64,000 bases of DNA from Candidatus Obscuribacterales bacterium (GTDB taxonomy: Bacteria > Cyanobacteriota > Vampirovibrionia > Obscuribacterales > Obscuribacteraceae). The stretch spans positions 62,001-126,000 of the forward strand of contig JAGVLS010000021.1 in NCBI GenBank assembly GCA_020054205.1. Direction: 5' to 3'. Below, in pieces: positions 46,716-56,650 of this stretch. The notes under the pieces were generated by a model. That model was not told the origin of the DNA. It did no database searches and worked only from the letters and a program-made list of their open reading frames with translations. Made by a program: the position numbers and the translations under genes. Position 1 is the first letter of the stretch. Every line of letters starts with the position of its first letter.

Positions 46716-47900
46716 GGCTTCAATAATCATAGCAATGCCCATGCCACCACCTACGCATAGGCTAGCTAGACCATAACGTTTATTTGCTCTTTTAAGTCCA
46801 TGCGCTAATGTCAGCAATAGTCTGCCACCAGAGGCAGCAAATGGATGTCCAAGCGCAATTGCTCCTCCATTTACATTCACTTTATTTCTATCTAGTCCTA
46901 ATTCCTTTTCGCAAGCAATATATTGCACTGCAAATGCTTCATTGATTTCAATTAGATCCATTTGTTCAAGAGTCATATTTGCTTTTTTTAGCGCTTGCGG
47001 AATTGCATAAACCGGTCCAATACCCATTATCTCTGGCGGCACCCCTGTCACTGCATACGAGATAACTCGGCAGAGCGGACTAAGATTGAGCTTTTGTGCT
47101 TGATCATAAGATGTTGCTATTAGAGATGATGCACCGTCGACGATACCACAAGCATTCCCAGGAGTTACTGTCCCATCTTTTTTAAAAGCTGGTTTGAGTT
47201 TTGCTAAACCTTCCATAGTAGTTTCTGGACGAGCATGCTCATCTTTATCAATAATAGTTGTTTTGCCTTTTTTATCTTTAATTTCAATTGGTACAATTTC
47301 TTCACGAAATATATTTGTCTCTTGTGCCTTTTTAGCACGCATTTGACTTTGATAAGCAAATTCGTCTTGCTCTTCTCTGGGAATTTTATATTTCACTTGT
47401 AAATTTTCAGCTGTTTCACCCATTGAATTATTGGGTAAAGTATCACGAATATCTAAACCATCAAATAATTCCATATGACCCATGCGATTTCCCGACCGTA
47501 ACCCCCAATTTAGATAAGGCGTCATGGACAAAGAATCAACACCACCTGCTACAACAATATTTGCTTCTTTAAGACTAATAAGTTGTGATGCTTGAATTAT
47601 TGATTGCACACCAGAACCACAGAGCTGATTAATAATTAAGGCTGGTGTATCGACTTTCATGGATGCCCTAAGTGCCACATGACGTCCAAGATAAATTGCA
47701 TCTTTGCTAGTTTGCAACACATTCCCCATTACTACACAGTCAACTTGATTACCTTCTATCTTTGCTCTTTTTAAGGCATCCATAGTGGCAAATGTAGCCA
47801 AATCAGCTGCAGTATAAGAAGATAGGCTACCGCCGAAGGCACCAAAGGCTGTACGAGCCCCAGAAATAATTACTATTTCGCTTGCAGCTTTATTAGTCAA
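46710..47900 (-). CDS. Thiolase (acetyl-CoA acetyltransferase family)
   Basis: The 396-residue enzyme has all the thiolase motifs: NQLCGSGVQSI with the nucleophilic cysteine (C94), the NEAFAVQ segment, GGAIALGHPFAASGGR, and CVGGGMG with the second catalytic cysteine. Sequence alone does not separate biosynthetic acetoacetyl-CoA thiolase from degradative 3-ketoacyl-CoA thiolase; the short length and single-gene context suit acetoacetyl-CoA chemistry. No other beta-oxidation gene flanks it. Confidence 0.95.
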   Translation of the reverse strand: MTNKAASEIVIISGARTAFGAFGGSLSSYTAADLATFATMDALKRAKIEGNQVDCVVMGNVLQTSKDAIYLGRHVALRASMKVDTPALIINQLCGSGVQSIIQASQLISLKEANIVVAGGVDSLSMTPYLNWGLRSGNRMGHMELFDGLDIRDTLPNNSMGETAENLQVKYKIPREEQDEFAYQSQMRAKKAQETNIFREEIVPIEIKDKKGKTTIIDKDEHARPETTMEGLAKLKPAFKKDGTVTPGNACGIVDGASSLIATSYDQAQKLNLSPLCRVISYAVTGVPPEIMGIGPVYAIPQALKKANMTLEQMDLIEINEAFAVQYIACEKELGLDRNKVNVNGGAIALGHPFAASGGRLLLTLAHGLKRANKRYGLASLCVGGGMGIAMIIEAL

Positions 47901-48057
47901 TTTATAAACACTCCCTAATCTAGGTACTTTTATAAGTGCATTTTACTTACTAAAGCGAAGTAAATCTAAAACAAGTAGAAAAGCGTTAAATTATCTAGCA
48001 ATATAGAGTTACAATTTTAATAGTAAGCAATAGAAGCTGTTATTGGAGGGCTAAGCC

Positions 48058-49161
48058 TTGTCTAAGATTGGTGTACCAAAAGAAATTCTAGATAACGAAT
48101 ATAGAGTAGCTTTGACAGTAGCTGGCACTACTGCTCTGACTCACGAAGGACATAAAGTATACATTCAAAAAGGCGCTGGCCTTGGTAGTGGCATAGCTGA
48201 CAGTGAATACCAACAAGCCGGAGCTACAATTTTGCCAGATGCACAAAGTGTATTTGCTGAAGCTGATTTGATCTTAAAAGTAAAAGAGCCGCAAGCATCA
48301 GAAGTACCAATGTTGCGCAAAGGACAATTGTTATTTACATATTTGCACTTAGCTGCGCATCCTAAATTAACACTTGATTTATGCAAAACAGGTGCAACTT
48401 GTATTGCATATGAAACAGTTCAATTGTCTAACGGACAATTGCCACTTTTAACGCCTATGAGCGAAATTGCTGGACGTTTAGCTACTCAGATTGGTGCTAG
48501 TTATTTAGAGCGCCCCATGGGTGGACGTGGAGTATTACTTGGTGGCGTACCGGGAGTTGAGCCTGGAGAAGTAATTATTATCGGTGGTGGGGTTGTTGGA
48601 ACCAATGCAGCAAAAATCGCCTTAGGGCTTGGTGCACGCGTCACTATTTTTGATTTATCTTTAGATCGCCTACGTTATTTAGATGATGTTTTCTCTGGAC
48701 AAGTACGTACTGTATACTCCATTGGTCATTATTTAGATAATTTGTTACCTACTGCTGATTTGGTAATTGGAGCAGTGCTTATTCCTGGCAAACAAGCGCC
48801 TAGAATAGTAACTAAAGATATGGTGCGAAAGATGAAGCAAGGTTCCGTTGTGCTTGACGTTAGTGTTGATCAAGGTGGATGTATTGAAACAATTCATACA
48901 ACTACTCATTCTGATCCAACATATGTTTGGGAAGGTGTAGTGCATTATGGTGTTGCTAACATTCCTGGTGCTGTTCCTTGGACATCAACAAGAGCACTCA
49001 CCAATGCCACATTACCTTATTGTTTAAAGCTAGCTAAATTTGGCTATCAGGCAGTATTAGATGACCCAGCATTAAATAAAGGTGTCAATATACACGAAGG
49101 TAAAATTGTTCATCCAGGTGTAGCTGAAGCTGTCAACCCACCACAAATGGCTACTTGTTAG
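48058..49161 (+). CDS. ald: Alanine dehydrogenase
   Basis: Ald converts L-alanine reversibly to pyruvate and ammonia with NAD. The 367-residue protein matches the family: VPKEILDNEYRVALTVAG at the N-terminus, LKVKEPQ and FTYLHLAAHP with the catalytic lysine and histidine, and the NAD loop GGGVVGTNAAKIALGLGA. The start is TTG at 48058, with GGAGG (48046-48050) 7 bases upstream. It is 13 bases before the exonuclease gene. Confidence 0.97.
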   Translation: MSKIGVPKEILDNEYRVALTVAGTTALTHEGHKVYIQKGAGLGSGIADSEYQQAGATILPDAQSVFAEADLILKVKEPQASEVPMLRKGQLLFTYLHLAAHPKLTLDLCKTGATCIAYETVQLSNGQLPLLTPMSEIAGRLATQIGASYLERPMGGRGVLLGGVPGVEPGEVIIIGGGVVGTNAAKIALGLGARVTIFDLSLDRLRYLDDVFSGQVRTVYSIGHYLDNLLPTADLVIGAVLIPGKQAPRIVTKDMVRKMKQGSVVLDVSVDQGGCIETIHTTTHSDPTYVWEGVVHYGVANIPGAVPWTSTRALTNATLPYCLKLAKFGYQAVLDDPALNKGVNIHEGKIVHPGVAEAVNPPQMATC

Positions 49162-49174
49162 CTAATAAGTAATA

Positions 49175-49948
49175 ATGAGTAAACTCAAGCTTGCTTGCTG
49201 GAATGTAAATGGGCTACGTTCAATTGTCAAAAAAGGGTTTTTTGAATGGCTGGACAAAGAACGTCCAGATATTATTGGCTTACAAGAAAGCAAAATAAGT
49301 AAAGATAGCTTGACTGATGAGTTAATCACGCCAAAAGGGTATGTATCTTTTTTTAGCCATGCTGAAAAAAGAGGTTATAGCGGCGTTACTCTTTATTGTC
49401 GAGAAAAACCATTATTAGTTACTGAAGGTATGGGTATTGAAAAATTTGATCGAGAAGGAAGAGTACTGGTTGCTCATTATCAAGACTTTACCTTGCTCAA
49501 TATTTATTACCCAAATGGCAAAGCTAGTCCAGAGAGATTGCAATACAAGCTGGACTTCTATGATGCTTTTCTCAAATACACTAAAAAGCTGCGCGCATCT
49601 GGCAAACGCTTAATTATTTGTGGTGACTTTAATACTGCTCATAAAGAAATTGATCTGGCAAGGCCAAAAGATAATATCAATGTCTCCGGCTTTTTGCCTG
49701 TGGAAAGAGCCTGGATGGATAAATTTGTGCAAGAAGGATATATTGACACATTTCGATTATCCAATGTAAAACCACATAATTACACATGGTGGCATATGGT
49801 GACGCGTGCTCGCGAGCGGAATGTTGGTTGGCGCATTGATTATTTTTTCACATCAAGCGATCTAGAAAAATCAATTGATCATGCCACAATTGAATCCAGT
49901 ATTTTAGGCTCAGATCATTGTCCAATTACTTTACGTTTAAAACTTTAA
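49175..49948 (+). CDS. xth: Exodeoxyribonuclease III (AP endonuclease)
   Basis: The 257-residue protein cuts DNA at abasic sites and has 3' exonuclease activity. Motifs: ACWNVNGLRS at the start, GLQESKI with the metal glutamate, CGDFNTAHKEIDLARP with the catalytic D and N, and GSDHCPI with the final D-H pair. It directly follows ald. A hairpin-forming inverted repeat element begins 36 bases after its stop and may act as its terminator. Confidence 0.96.
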   Translation: MSKLKLACWNVNGLRSIVKKGFFEWLDKERPDIIGLQESKISKDSLTDELITPKGYVSFFSHAEKRGYSGVTLYCREKPLLVTEGMGIEKFDREGRVLVAHYQDFTLLNIYYPNGKASPERLQYKLDFYDAFLKYTKKLRASGKRLIICGDFNTAHKEIDLARPKDNINVSGFLPVERAWMDKFVQEGYIDTFRLSNVKPHNYTWWHMVTRARERNVGWRIDYFFTSSDLEKSIDHATIESSILGSDHCPITLRLKL

Positions 49949-49984
49949 ACCAAATAGGTCACCTATCATTTTCCAGCAGTCGGC

Positions 49985-50268
49985 AGAGTGTAAGAAATTT
50001 GTTCAATTATCTGACGCTTTGATTTCATACGTAAAATTCAAACAAAAAGTTCAAATATTTTGATTAAACTTTGCCCCACAAATAATTTTTTTATGTTCTA
50101 ACAATACAACTGCTATGGGAAAAATCCGACTGAGTAAGGGTTTGAGCAAATCGACTTATTGTTAGAAAAATGTCTATTTCTCTAACAACCAAAAACAGAA
50201 GTTTCAATTAAGCCCAAAAATCTCTGTTGTACAATTCGTCAGATAATTGAACAAATTTCTTACACTCT
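49985..50268. mobile_element. MITE-like element with perfect 32-bp terminal inverted repeats
   Basis: The intergenic gap between xth and the 114-residue gene (49949-50303) holds two perfect inverted copies of a 32-base sequence, at 49985-50016 and 50237-50268, facing inward, 284 bases end to end. It has no open frame for a transposase. A second, nested inverted repeat (TTCTAACAATA at 50096-50106 and its complement at 50157-50167) lies inside. The ends (AGAGTGTAAGAAATTTG inward) look like terminal repeats of a DDE element, perhaps IS256-like. I see no target-site duplication next to the repeats. Confidence 0.75.
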
Positions 50269-50303
50269 TGGTAGTGAGAGTAAAGAGAGCGGGTTAGTCT
50301 TGG

Positions 50304-50648
50304 TTAGTTGCTCATTTTAACTGCTGTGGAAATATCAATTACAACCAATGATTTTCCACCTTTAGGCTCAACTTTGTTTAATTGCCCAATAGCTACTTCG
50401 CCCCATGAATCAGAACAAGAAGTCATGCCTTCTCCAGGCTGGACTATTTTTATTGAATTGTCTTTTTGATTCTTTTTATTAAATGAGCCTGTAATTTCAA
50501 CACTTAGCTTTGTAATGCCATCTTTAGTTTTCTCATGAATAATCTTGCCTTCACCAATTTCAGTCCAAATTTGGTTGAGGGTATTAGTGCCTTCACCCCA
50601 TTCCAAAAGCTTAACTGGCTTATTGAGCCTAATCATATAAAAATCCAT
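50304..50648 (-). CDS. Hypothetical small protein next to the MITE
   Basis: The 114-residue soluble protein lacks a signal peptide and a known domain. It is beta-rich (KLLEWGEGTNTLNQIW and LSVEITGSFNKKN) with one cysteine (SCSDSWGEVAI) and a C-terminal KSLVVIDIST strand. The gene ends 36 bases from the MITE, and its small size and location suggest a recently altered or species-specific gene. It could be spurious, though the composition looks coding. Confidence 0.55.
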   Translation of the reverse strand: MDFYMIRLNKPVKLLEWGEGTNTLNQIWTEIGEGKIIHEKTKDGITKLSVEITGSFNKKNQKDNSIKIVQPGEGMTSCSDSWGEVAIGQLNKVEPKGGKSLVVIDISTAVKMSN

Positions 50649-50760
50649 CCTTGAAAACTGTAATTCTATTTCCTTATTGAAAATAACATAATTGCCGAAT
50701 AACTATATCGAGCATAAGGTAATTGTTTCATTTAAAAACTGCTTAGGCAATAACACTTCA

Positions 50761-51678
50761 CTACAAATCAGCTCTTGGCAGGAGAGGCAATTGCGGTAAA
50801 GACGTTTCAAACATTTTTTGTTCTACAGAAAATATTTGTTTCATCTGAGAATCGTCCCCTACTGATTCAGAAACTATTGCTTTTAGCATCTCTTCATTAA
50901 TTGGTAATCGTGAATTTGTTTTTGCAGCCAATTTAGCTAATTTGAAAGCAATAATAGCGGGAATATGCACTAGCGGTTTATTTTTGCCATGAATACTGTG
51001 ACAAACTATTTTAAGTATGTCAGCAAAAGTGTAAGTGATTGGACCAACTAAATCATAGTATTGATTTGTTGTTTCTTTGTTGTAAATGCTCTGTACTACG
51101 CATTGAGCAACATCATCAGCTGAGACAGGTTGTATTCTATTTAAGCCACTGCCAATAACAGGAATAAAAGGCAGAGACTTTACCATAAATTCAAGGGCTC
51201 TCGAGAATCGTCCATCTGTACCAAATATGAGTGATGGACGAAAAATTGTCCAATAATAAGCACCTTGTTTTACCATTTGCTCTTCTTGCCATTTTCCAAA
51301 AAAATATTTACTAGTACTGTGCTCAGTAGCACCCAGGCAACTGATATGCACAAATCTTTGAATATTCATTAGTTTTGCAAAATCAATTAAATTACCAATT
51401 CCAACTAAATGACCATAACCAGAATTGTATTCTGCATTTGCTATCGAACCAGAAGCATTGATTATTGCATTACAGCCATCAATTGCCTTTTCAACAATGC
51501 GCCTATCTTGCAAGTCACCGACAATCACATCGACGCCAAGACGACGGAATTGAGGCATAGTGCTTGTTTTCCAATCACTTAAGCCACGAGCGATTACTTT
51601 GACAGATTGCCCTTGTTCAATAAGCAATTCAACAATTCTGCTACCAACTAATCCAGTTCCGCCACTAACAAGAATCAT
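50761..51678 (-). CDS. NAD(P)-binding atypical SDR (NmrA/NDUFA9-like)
   Basis: The 305-residue protein begins with the dinucleotide-binding loop ILVSGGTGLVGSRIVELL (GxxGxxG) and continues as a Rossmann fold, followed by an FGxDGRFSRALEFMVKSLP region typical of the NDUFA9/NmrA-like atypical short-chain dehydrogenases. These proteins often lack the catalytic YxxxK, and I see no clear one here. Possible roles are quinone-related binding or repression; none can be fixed. It lies 9 bases after the repeat-module protein on the same strand. Confidence 0.88.
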   Translation of the reverse strand: MILVSGGTGLVGSRIVELLIEQGQSVKVIARGLSDWKTSTMPQFRRLGVDVIVGDLQDRRIVEKAIDGCNAIINASGSIANAEYNSGYGHLVGIGNLIDFAKLMNIQRFVHISCLGATEHSTSKYFFGKWQEEQMVKQGAYYWTIFRPSLIFGTDGRFSRALEFMVKSLPFIPVIGSGLNRIQPVSADDVAQCVVQSIYNKETTNQYYDLVGPITYTFADILKIVCHSIHGKNKPLVHIPAIIAFKLAKLAAKTNSRLPINEEMLKAIVSESVGDDSQMKQIFSVEQKMFETSLPQLPLLPRADL

Positions 51679-51687
51679 TATTGCTCT

Positions 51688-53277
51688 TTACGGCCATATG
51701 CCAGTACCAAGTCCAATGCCACCACTGCCAAAACCAAAACGCATGCCACTGCCACCCATGCCATAGCCATAAGGGCTCATAGGTGAAAATCCATTATTGA
51801 AACTATTGAAACTACCTGTGCCAAAACCACCCGTACCGTAAGAAGACATTGATCTTTGTACAACTACACCAGTCATTGGATCAACGTAGCTACCGCTATA
51901 AGGATCATAAAGCAATCCGGTTTGAGGATCTGTTACTAAATTACCAGTGTAAGGATATCCGCCAGCAAAACCACCTGTAAAGAAATTAGATAAGCCATTG
52001 ATAATTTTACCTAAACCAGCTTGCTTAGGCATTTTTTGTTTTATTGGCCCACCGCCCATATCCATATCATCAAAAAAATCATCGCTAGAATTATTGGATG
52101 CAGCAATTTTATTTCCTTGATTATTTGACAAAGGAACTGCCGCTAATAGTCTCTTTACCCTTTCAGGAATTGCTTTGTCAGCAGCTGGTTTTTGTTGGGC
52201 AAATACAGTTGTTTCTAATCTATTTAAACGTTCTGGAATAGTATCATTACCATAAGTTTTTCCAAAAATTTCTTTTTCTAATAAAGATACTTGCTGTCCT
52301 AATCCAAGCGCTGCTTGAGGCATTGTGTTATAGCTATTTTTTGCCATATCCGGCGCAGCAGCAATAGGACCAGAACCAATAGCTCTAGGATAAGAGCCAC
52401 GCCCTGGTGTATAACCGTCGTCCTGCGAATTTATAATGCCACTAGAGCCATATGTGCCAGATGATCCGGTATAACCTCTGGAAGACCCAAAAGCACGACG
52501 CATATCTTCTCGCAAATCACGCCCGCTAAATGACTTACCATCTTCATTATCTGCACTTTTATAAACAAGCTTATTAGAAGCAGGTGGATGATACGTTATA
52601 TCGTCACCACCTTCTTCATCATCTGCCCAGTCACTACCAGGCGGGGCTTGCTTAGCGATATCAATACCAGTTGCTCTTTTTAGTTTATCTACTCTTTCAC
52701 TTAAATCATCTATGTTTGATACTTTGCCAAATTCTTTTGTTTCTAACCGTTCCAAACGTTTAATAATACCTTCGGCAGCATAGTCTTTGCCAAATAGCCT
52801 TTTTTCAATTGCAGTTACTGCTGGGTATTCGCTACTATTAGCTACAGGCTCATAAGTGCTTGATGTATCTTTAATTGCTTTCTGCATTCCCGAGTTATTG
52901 CTTCCAAGGCTATTGCTTTCGTAAGGCTTACTGTCTGCCTTAGAAAGAGAGTTATCAAGCCCAGCGCTATTATCCGACTTAGTAACTGATGCTGGTACTG
53001 CTGAAATTAAATTAGCTATTCGATCGGCTTCTAATCCCTGTTTGGCTTCGCCAAAGACTATTTGTTCTAGTCTATCGAGACGCGCATTTATATCGTCCTT
53101 AGGATAATCATGTTGAAAAAACTTATTTTCCAATTTGCCTATAGCTTCAATATCGCTACTGGTTGCTGCTATAGCAACATTTAGACTTAACACTAAGCTA
53201 ACAATGCAAGCCAGAATATTAGTAGTCCAGTCTAAAAACTGATTATTTTGATTACTGAATGGAAATATGGTTCTCAT
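51688..53277 (-). CDS. Exported protein with three LERLE-VFG repeat modules
   Basis: The 529-residue protein has a signal peptide with a long n-region (cleavage near residue 38). Three copies of a ~50-residue module follow. Each contains a LE(N/K)K-F(G/Q)xxY motif, then RL(D/E/N)RLE, then a xxFG/FA, and a final RV-type helix: about residues 45-95, 150-205 and 320-375. Serine- and glycine-rich linkers join them, and the last ~100 residues are a Gly/Tyr/Met-rich tail. It is probably a repeated envelope protein family of this lineage; function is unknown. Confidence 0.75.
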   Translation of the reverse strand: MRTIFPFSNQNNQFLDWTTNILACIVSLVLSLNVAIAATSSDIEAIGKLENKFFQHDYPKDDINARLDRLEQIVFGEAKQGLEADRIANLISAVPASVTKSDNSAGLDNSLSKADSKPYESNSLGSNNSGMQKAIKDTSSTYEPVANSSEYPAVTAIEKRLFGKDYAAEGIIKRLERLETKEFGKVSNIDDLSERVDKLKRATGIDIAKQAPPGSDWADDEEGGDDITYHPPASNKLVYKSADNEDGKSFSGRDLREDMRRAFGSSRGYTGSSGTYGSSGIINSQDDGYTPGRGSYPRAIGSGPIAAAPDMAKNSYNTMPQAALGLGQQVSLLEKEIFGKTYGNDTIPERLNRLETTVFAQQKPAADKAIPERVKRLLAAVPLSNNQGNKIAASNNSSDDFFDDMDMGGGPIKQKMPKQAGLGKIINGLSNFFTGGFAGGYPYTGNLVTDPQTGLLYDPYSGSYVDPMTGVVVQRSMSSYGTGGFGTGSFNSFNNGFSPMSPYGYGMGGSGMRFGFGSGGIGLGTGIWP

Positions 53278-53543
53278 TTTGCTTAATCAACTATTAACAA
53301 AAAATGACGGATGCAATGTCATCTTACCATGGCAAGCTGCCCCTGAAAGCTGGTTTTTAGCCTTTAGTTACCTCTTTTAGCAAGATGTCATGTTTCACAG
53401 CTTTATAAGCTAATTCTACGTAAATAATCAAAAAATTAGACGAGAAAAATATATTAGTTGTTTCAATCATTAAAAAGCAAAAGTCCAAGTAAAATAGGAA
53501 GAATCTCAGCCGTTTATTAAATATAAGAAGGTTCCCAATATTG

Positions 53544-55118
53544 ATGAGCCGCACAAAAATCTCTTCTAAATCCATTGTTGTCATTGACGGCAACAGTCTC
53601 AAACTTGAAGATGTAGAAAAAGTTGCTGCACAAAACCTTAGTGTTCAATTATCTCAGCGCGCTTACAAACAAATATCTAAAAGCAGAAAATGCGTAGAGG
53701 CAATAATTACAGAAAATAAGCCTGTATACGGCATTACTACTGGGTTTGGGAAATTCAAAGACATTAGTATTGATAGCAAAGACAGCAAGATTCTACAGCA
53801 CAACTTGATTTTAAGCCATGCAGCAGGCGTAGGTGAAAGCTTCGATCAAATAGTAGTAAGAGCAATTCTTCTGCTTAGAATTAATGCTCTAGCTAAAGGG
53901 TTTTCTGGTGTTAGGCTAGACTTAATTGAACTTTTAATTGCGTTGCTTAACAAAAACATTCATCCATTTATTCCAATAAAAGGATCTTTAGGTGCAAGCG
54001 GAGACTTGGCTCCCTTAGCTCATTTAGCACTAGTTTTAATTGGTGAAGGGCATGCATACGTAAACAAAGAACTTTTACCAGCTGCTAAAGCTCTTTTACG
54101 TGCAAAACTAAAACCACTAAATCTGGAAGCTAAAGAAGGTCTAGCTTTAACAAATGGTACTCAAGTAATGGCAGCTTTAGGGGCATTGACATTGCTCAAT
54201 GCTGAAAGACTAGCAAAAGTAGCGGACATTATAGGAGCTATGTCATTAGAAGCCCAACTTGGCTCAGCAAGAGCTTTTAATGCAGACTTACATAAGGCAA
54301 GACCACATCCTGGACAAATCAAGTCTGCTTCTAATTTAAGAAAGCTTTTAAAAGACAGCTCCATTATGCATAGTCATGTTGATTGTTCTTTAGTGCAAGA
54401 CGCTTATTCACTACGTTGTATGCCACAAGTTCATGGGGCTTCTAGACAAACATTTGAACATGTACGCTCGGTACTTGAAATTGAAATCAATTCCGCCACC
54501 GATAATCCACTCTTAATTAATGATGTTGTGCAATACGGTGGAAATTTCCACGGGCAACCTTTAGCTTTAGCCTTGGATTATCTAGCAATTGCTTTAGCAG
54601 AATTAGCAAATATTTCTGAACGTCGTACAGAACGTTTGGTCAATCCAGCTTTATCCAATGGTTTACCAGCCTTTCTAACAGAAAATGGTGGGCTGAATTC
54701 CGGTTATATGATTGCTCAATATACTGCTGCTTCTTTAGTTTCAGAAAATAAAGTTTTAGCTCATCCAGCTTCTGTAGATTCAATACCTACATCAGCTAAT
54801 CAGGAAGACCATGTATCAATGGGAGCAATTTCGGCTAGAAAAGCATTTTCTATTTTGGACAATCTTAATAAAGTACTAGCAATTGAATTGATTTGCGCTG
54901 CTCAAGGTTTAGATTTTCGCATTGCTAATGGAAATAATAACAATAAACAATTGTTACCAGGCAAAGCAGTTTTGGCTGCTTATAAATTAGTGCGCAAAAA
55001 GATTCCTCACCTAAAAGAAGATCGACAAGTACATTTAGATATTAACGCTGCTGAGATGTTAATAAAAAGCGGAGAGCTTATTGCTATCGTTGAAAAAACA
55101 ATTGGAAAGTTAAATTAG
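53544..55118 (+). CDS. hutH: Histidine ammonia-lyase
   Basis: HutH deaminates L-histidine to urocanate, the first step of histidine breakdown. The MIO-forming Ala-Ser-Gly is in GSLGASGDLAPLAH, near residue 155. Other family marks are YGITTGFGK near residue 57, and the C-terminal SIPTSANQEDHVSMG. The 524-residue length is normal. A GAAGG lies before the start; ATG 53544 is chosen, but TTG 53541 is possible. Urocanase and later hut genes are absent from the window. The gene overlaps a small gene on the other strand by 9 bases. Confidence 0.96.
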   Translation: MSRTKISSKSIVVIDGNSLKLEDVEKVAAQNLSVQLSQRAYKQISKSRKCVEAIITENKPVYGITTGFGKFKDISIDSKDSKILQHNLILSHAAGVGESFDQIVVRAILLLRINALAKGFSGVRLDLIELLIALLNKNIHPFIPIKGSLGASGDLAPLAHLALVLIGEGHAYVNKELLPAAKALLRAKLKPLNLEAKEGLALTNGTQVMAALGALTLLNAERLAKVADIIGAMSLEAQLGSARAFNADLHKARPHPGQIKSASNLRKLLKDSSIMHSHVDCSLVQDAYSLRCMPQVHGASRQTFEHVRSVLEIEINSATDNPLLINDVVQYGGNFHGQPLALALDYLAIALAELANISERRTERLVNPALSNGLPAFLTENGGLNSGYMIAQYTAASLVSENKVLAHPASVDSIPTSANQEDHVSMGAISARKAFSILDNLNKVLAIELICAAQGLDFRIANGNNNNKQLLPGKAVLAAYKLVRKKIPHLKEDRQVHLDINAAEMLIKSGELIAIVEKTIGKLN

Positions 55119-55313
55119 ATCAGAGACAACAAGATGTGTTTTATCTTGATAAAGCGGGCTAAGTTTTTCCATCTCTAATGCATTTACAATTTTAGATTGA
55201 CGTTCTATTTCCAGAAAACTTTTCATATATTCATCAAGCATGCTTTGCTCAGCAAAACTATTCAAAGCTTCTTTCAATCGATAATGCGATAAACTAATTA
55301 TATTTGCTGACAT
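55110..55313 (-). CDS. Small protein translationally coupled to patA
   Basis: A 67-codon gene begins at ATG 55313, whose first base is shared with the patA stop (TAATG), so it is translationally coupled. The predicted peptide is helical and charged (SHYRLKEALNSFAEQSMLDEYMKSFL), with no signal peptide or known motif. The overlap of start and stop, and a length beyond chance, support a real gene. It might be a partner or regulator of the aminotransferase. Confidence 0.6.
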   Translation of the reverse strand: MSANIISLSHYRLKEALNSFAEQSMLDEYMKSFLEIERQSKIVNALEMEKLSPLYQDKTHLVVSDLI

Positions 55314-56650
55314 TAGCTTACCCGTTCTTCTCGAGGATAATGCAATACAGTTAATTTGTCATGCAATTCGGTAAATATACTTATTAGCGTATTGATCATG
55401 AAATTAATCTGGGACTCAGTAATAATTAGCGGCGGCTCGATGCGAATAGTTCTATTAGCGTTCATCGTGCCCGCCACTAAGACTCCTCGGTGAAACAATT
55501 CTTCTTGTACTGCTTCACGCAATTCTTTGCTTTGAAATTCAAGACCAATCAATAATCCTCTTCCACGCACATCAGCAATGAATTTAGGAAATTGTTCTTT
55601 CACTTCTTGTAATTTACGCATAAAATAATTACCCATTACCGCCGAACGTGCAGGTAAATGTTCTTCCATTAATACTTCTAAACAGGCTGATGCTGCCGCA
55701 CAAGCTAAAGGATTGCCACCAAAAGTCGAATTATGAATACTTGGATTAGCTTCAAGAGCTTTCCATATTTTTGCTGTGGACATAAAGCATCCGATAGGCA
55801 TTACACCACCACCCAATGCTTTTGCCAAACACATAATATCTGGTACAACACCTTCATGTTCGCAAGCAAACATACGACCAGTACGTCCCAAACCAGTTTG
55901 CACTTCATCTAAAATAAGTAGGACTTTGTGTTTCTTAGTTAATTGCCTGACTTTACGCAAATAACCTATTGGAGGAACATTTATTCCACCTTCACCTTGA
56001 ATAGGTTCCAATATAACAGCTGCTGTATTTTCAGTAATAGCAGCTTCCAATGCTTTAATATCACCAAAAGGCACATGAACAAAACCACTTAATAATGGCT
56101 CAAACGGTTTGCGAAAAATTTCTCGTCCAGTCGCAGATAAAGCACCCATGGACACACCATGATACGAATTATTAGTAGAAATAATTTCTGTTTTGCCAGT
56201 TGCTAATCGAGCAAGTTTAATAGCACCTTCTACTGCTTCAGTTCCACTATTGCAGAAAAATGTGTATTGCAAATCACCAGGCGCTATTGAAGCTAATTGG
56301 CTAGCTAAATGTGCAGCCCAAGGATTCAATAAATCTTGGCTATGCAAACAAACTTGATCTAATTGTGCTTTCACAGCATTAATTACTTTAGGGTGTCTAT
56401 GCCCAACATTGAATATGCCATATCCACCAAGACAATCTAAATAACGTTTGCCATGATTATCATATGTATAAACACCACTGTCATAGAATTCAACAGCACC
56501 TTCGGCTCCACATAGTTTTTGTGAATAGGCGAAATTTAAATGATTAATTGAATTCGATAAAGCATCTGCAGCAATTTGTTCATATTGCGGCGTACTTTTA
56601 TCATATTTAGGAACGGTCTTTAAAGTTTTTGACTCTATATAAACAGCCAT
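55313..56650 (-). CDS. patA: Putrescine aminotransferase
   Basis: This class III PLP aminotransferase is expected to transfer the amino group of putrescine to 2-oxoglutarate or pyruvate, giving 4-aminobutanal. Its body closely follows the pattern of E. coli PatA (YgjG), including [52 protein letters not shown] and the lysine segment [14 protein letters not shown], and the C-terminal [19 protein letters not shown]. Ornithine-oxo-acid or acetylornithine activity is less likely but possible. The 445-residue length fits. The small gene at 55110-55313 is coupled to it. Confidence 0.92.
   Translation of the reverse strand: MAVYIESKTLKTVPKYDKSTPQYEQIAADALSNSINHLNFAYSQKLCGAEGAVEFYDSGVYTYDNHGKRYLDCLGGYGIFNVGHRHPKVINAVKAQLDQVCLHSQDLLNPWAAHLASQLASIAPGDLQYTFFCNSGTEAVEGAIKLARLATGKTEIISTNNSYHGVSMGALSATGREIFRKPFEPLLSGFVHVPFGDIKALEAAITENTAAVILEPIQGEGGINVPPIGYLRKVRQLTKKHKVLLILDEVQTGLGRTGRMFACEHEGVVPDIMCLAKALGGGVMPIGCFMSTAKIWKALEANPSIHNSTFGGNPLACAAASACLEVLMEEHLPARSAVMGNYFMRKLQEVKEQFPKFIADVRGRGLLIGLEFQSKELREAVQEELFHRGVLVAGTMNANRTIRIEPPLIITESQINFMINTLISIFTELHDKLTVLHYPREERVS

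Noticed and set aside
49985-50268. Assigning the MITE to the IS256 family
   Set aside because: Only the end sequence hints at it, and no 8-9-base target duplication is seen, so the family is left open.
53357-53602. An open minus-strand frame of 81 codons before hutH
   Set aside because: It overlaps the hutH start, has a hydrophobic, unbalanced composition, and has no ribosome-binding site.
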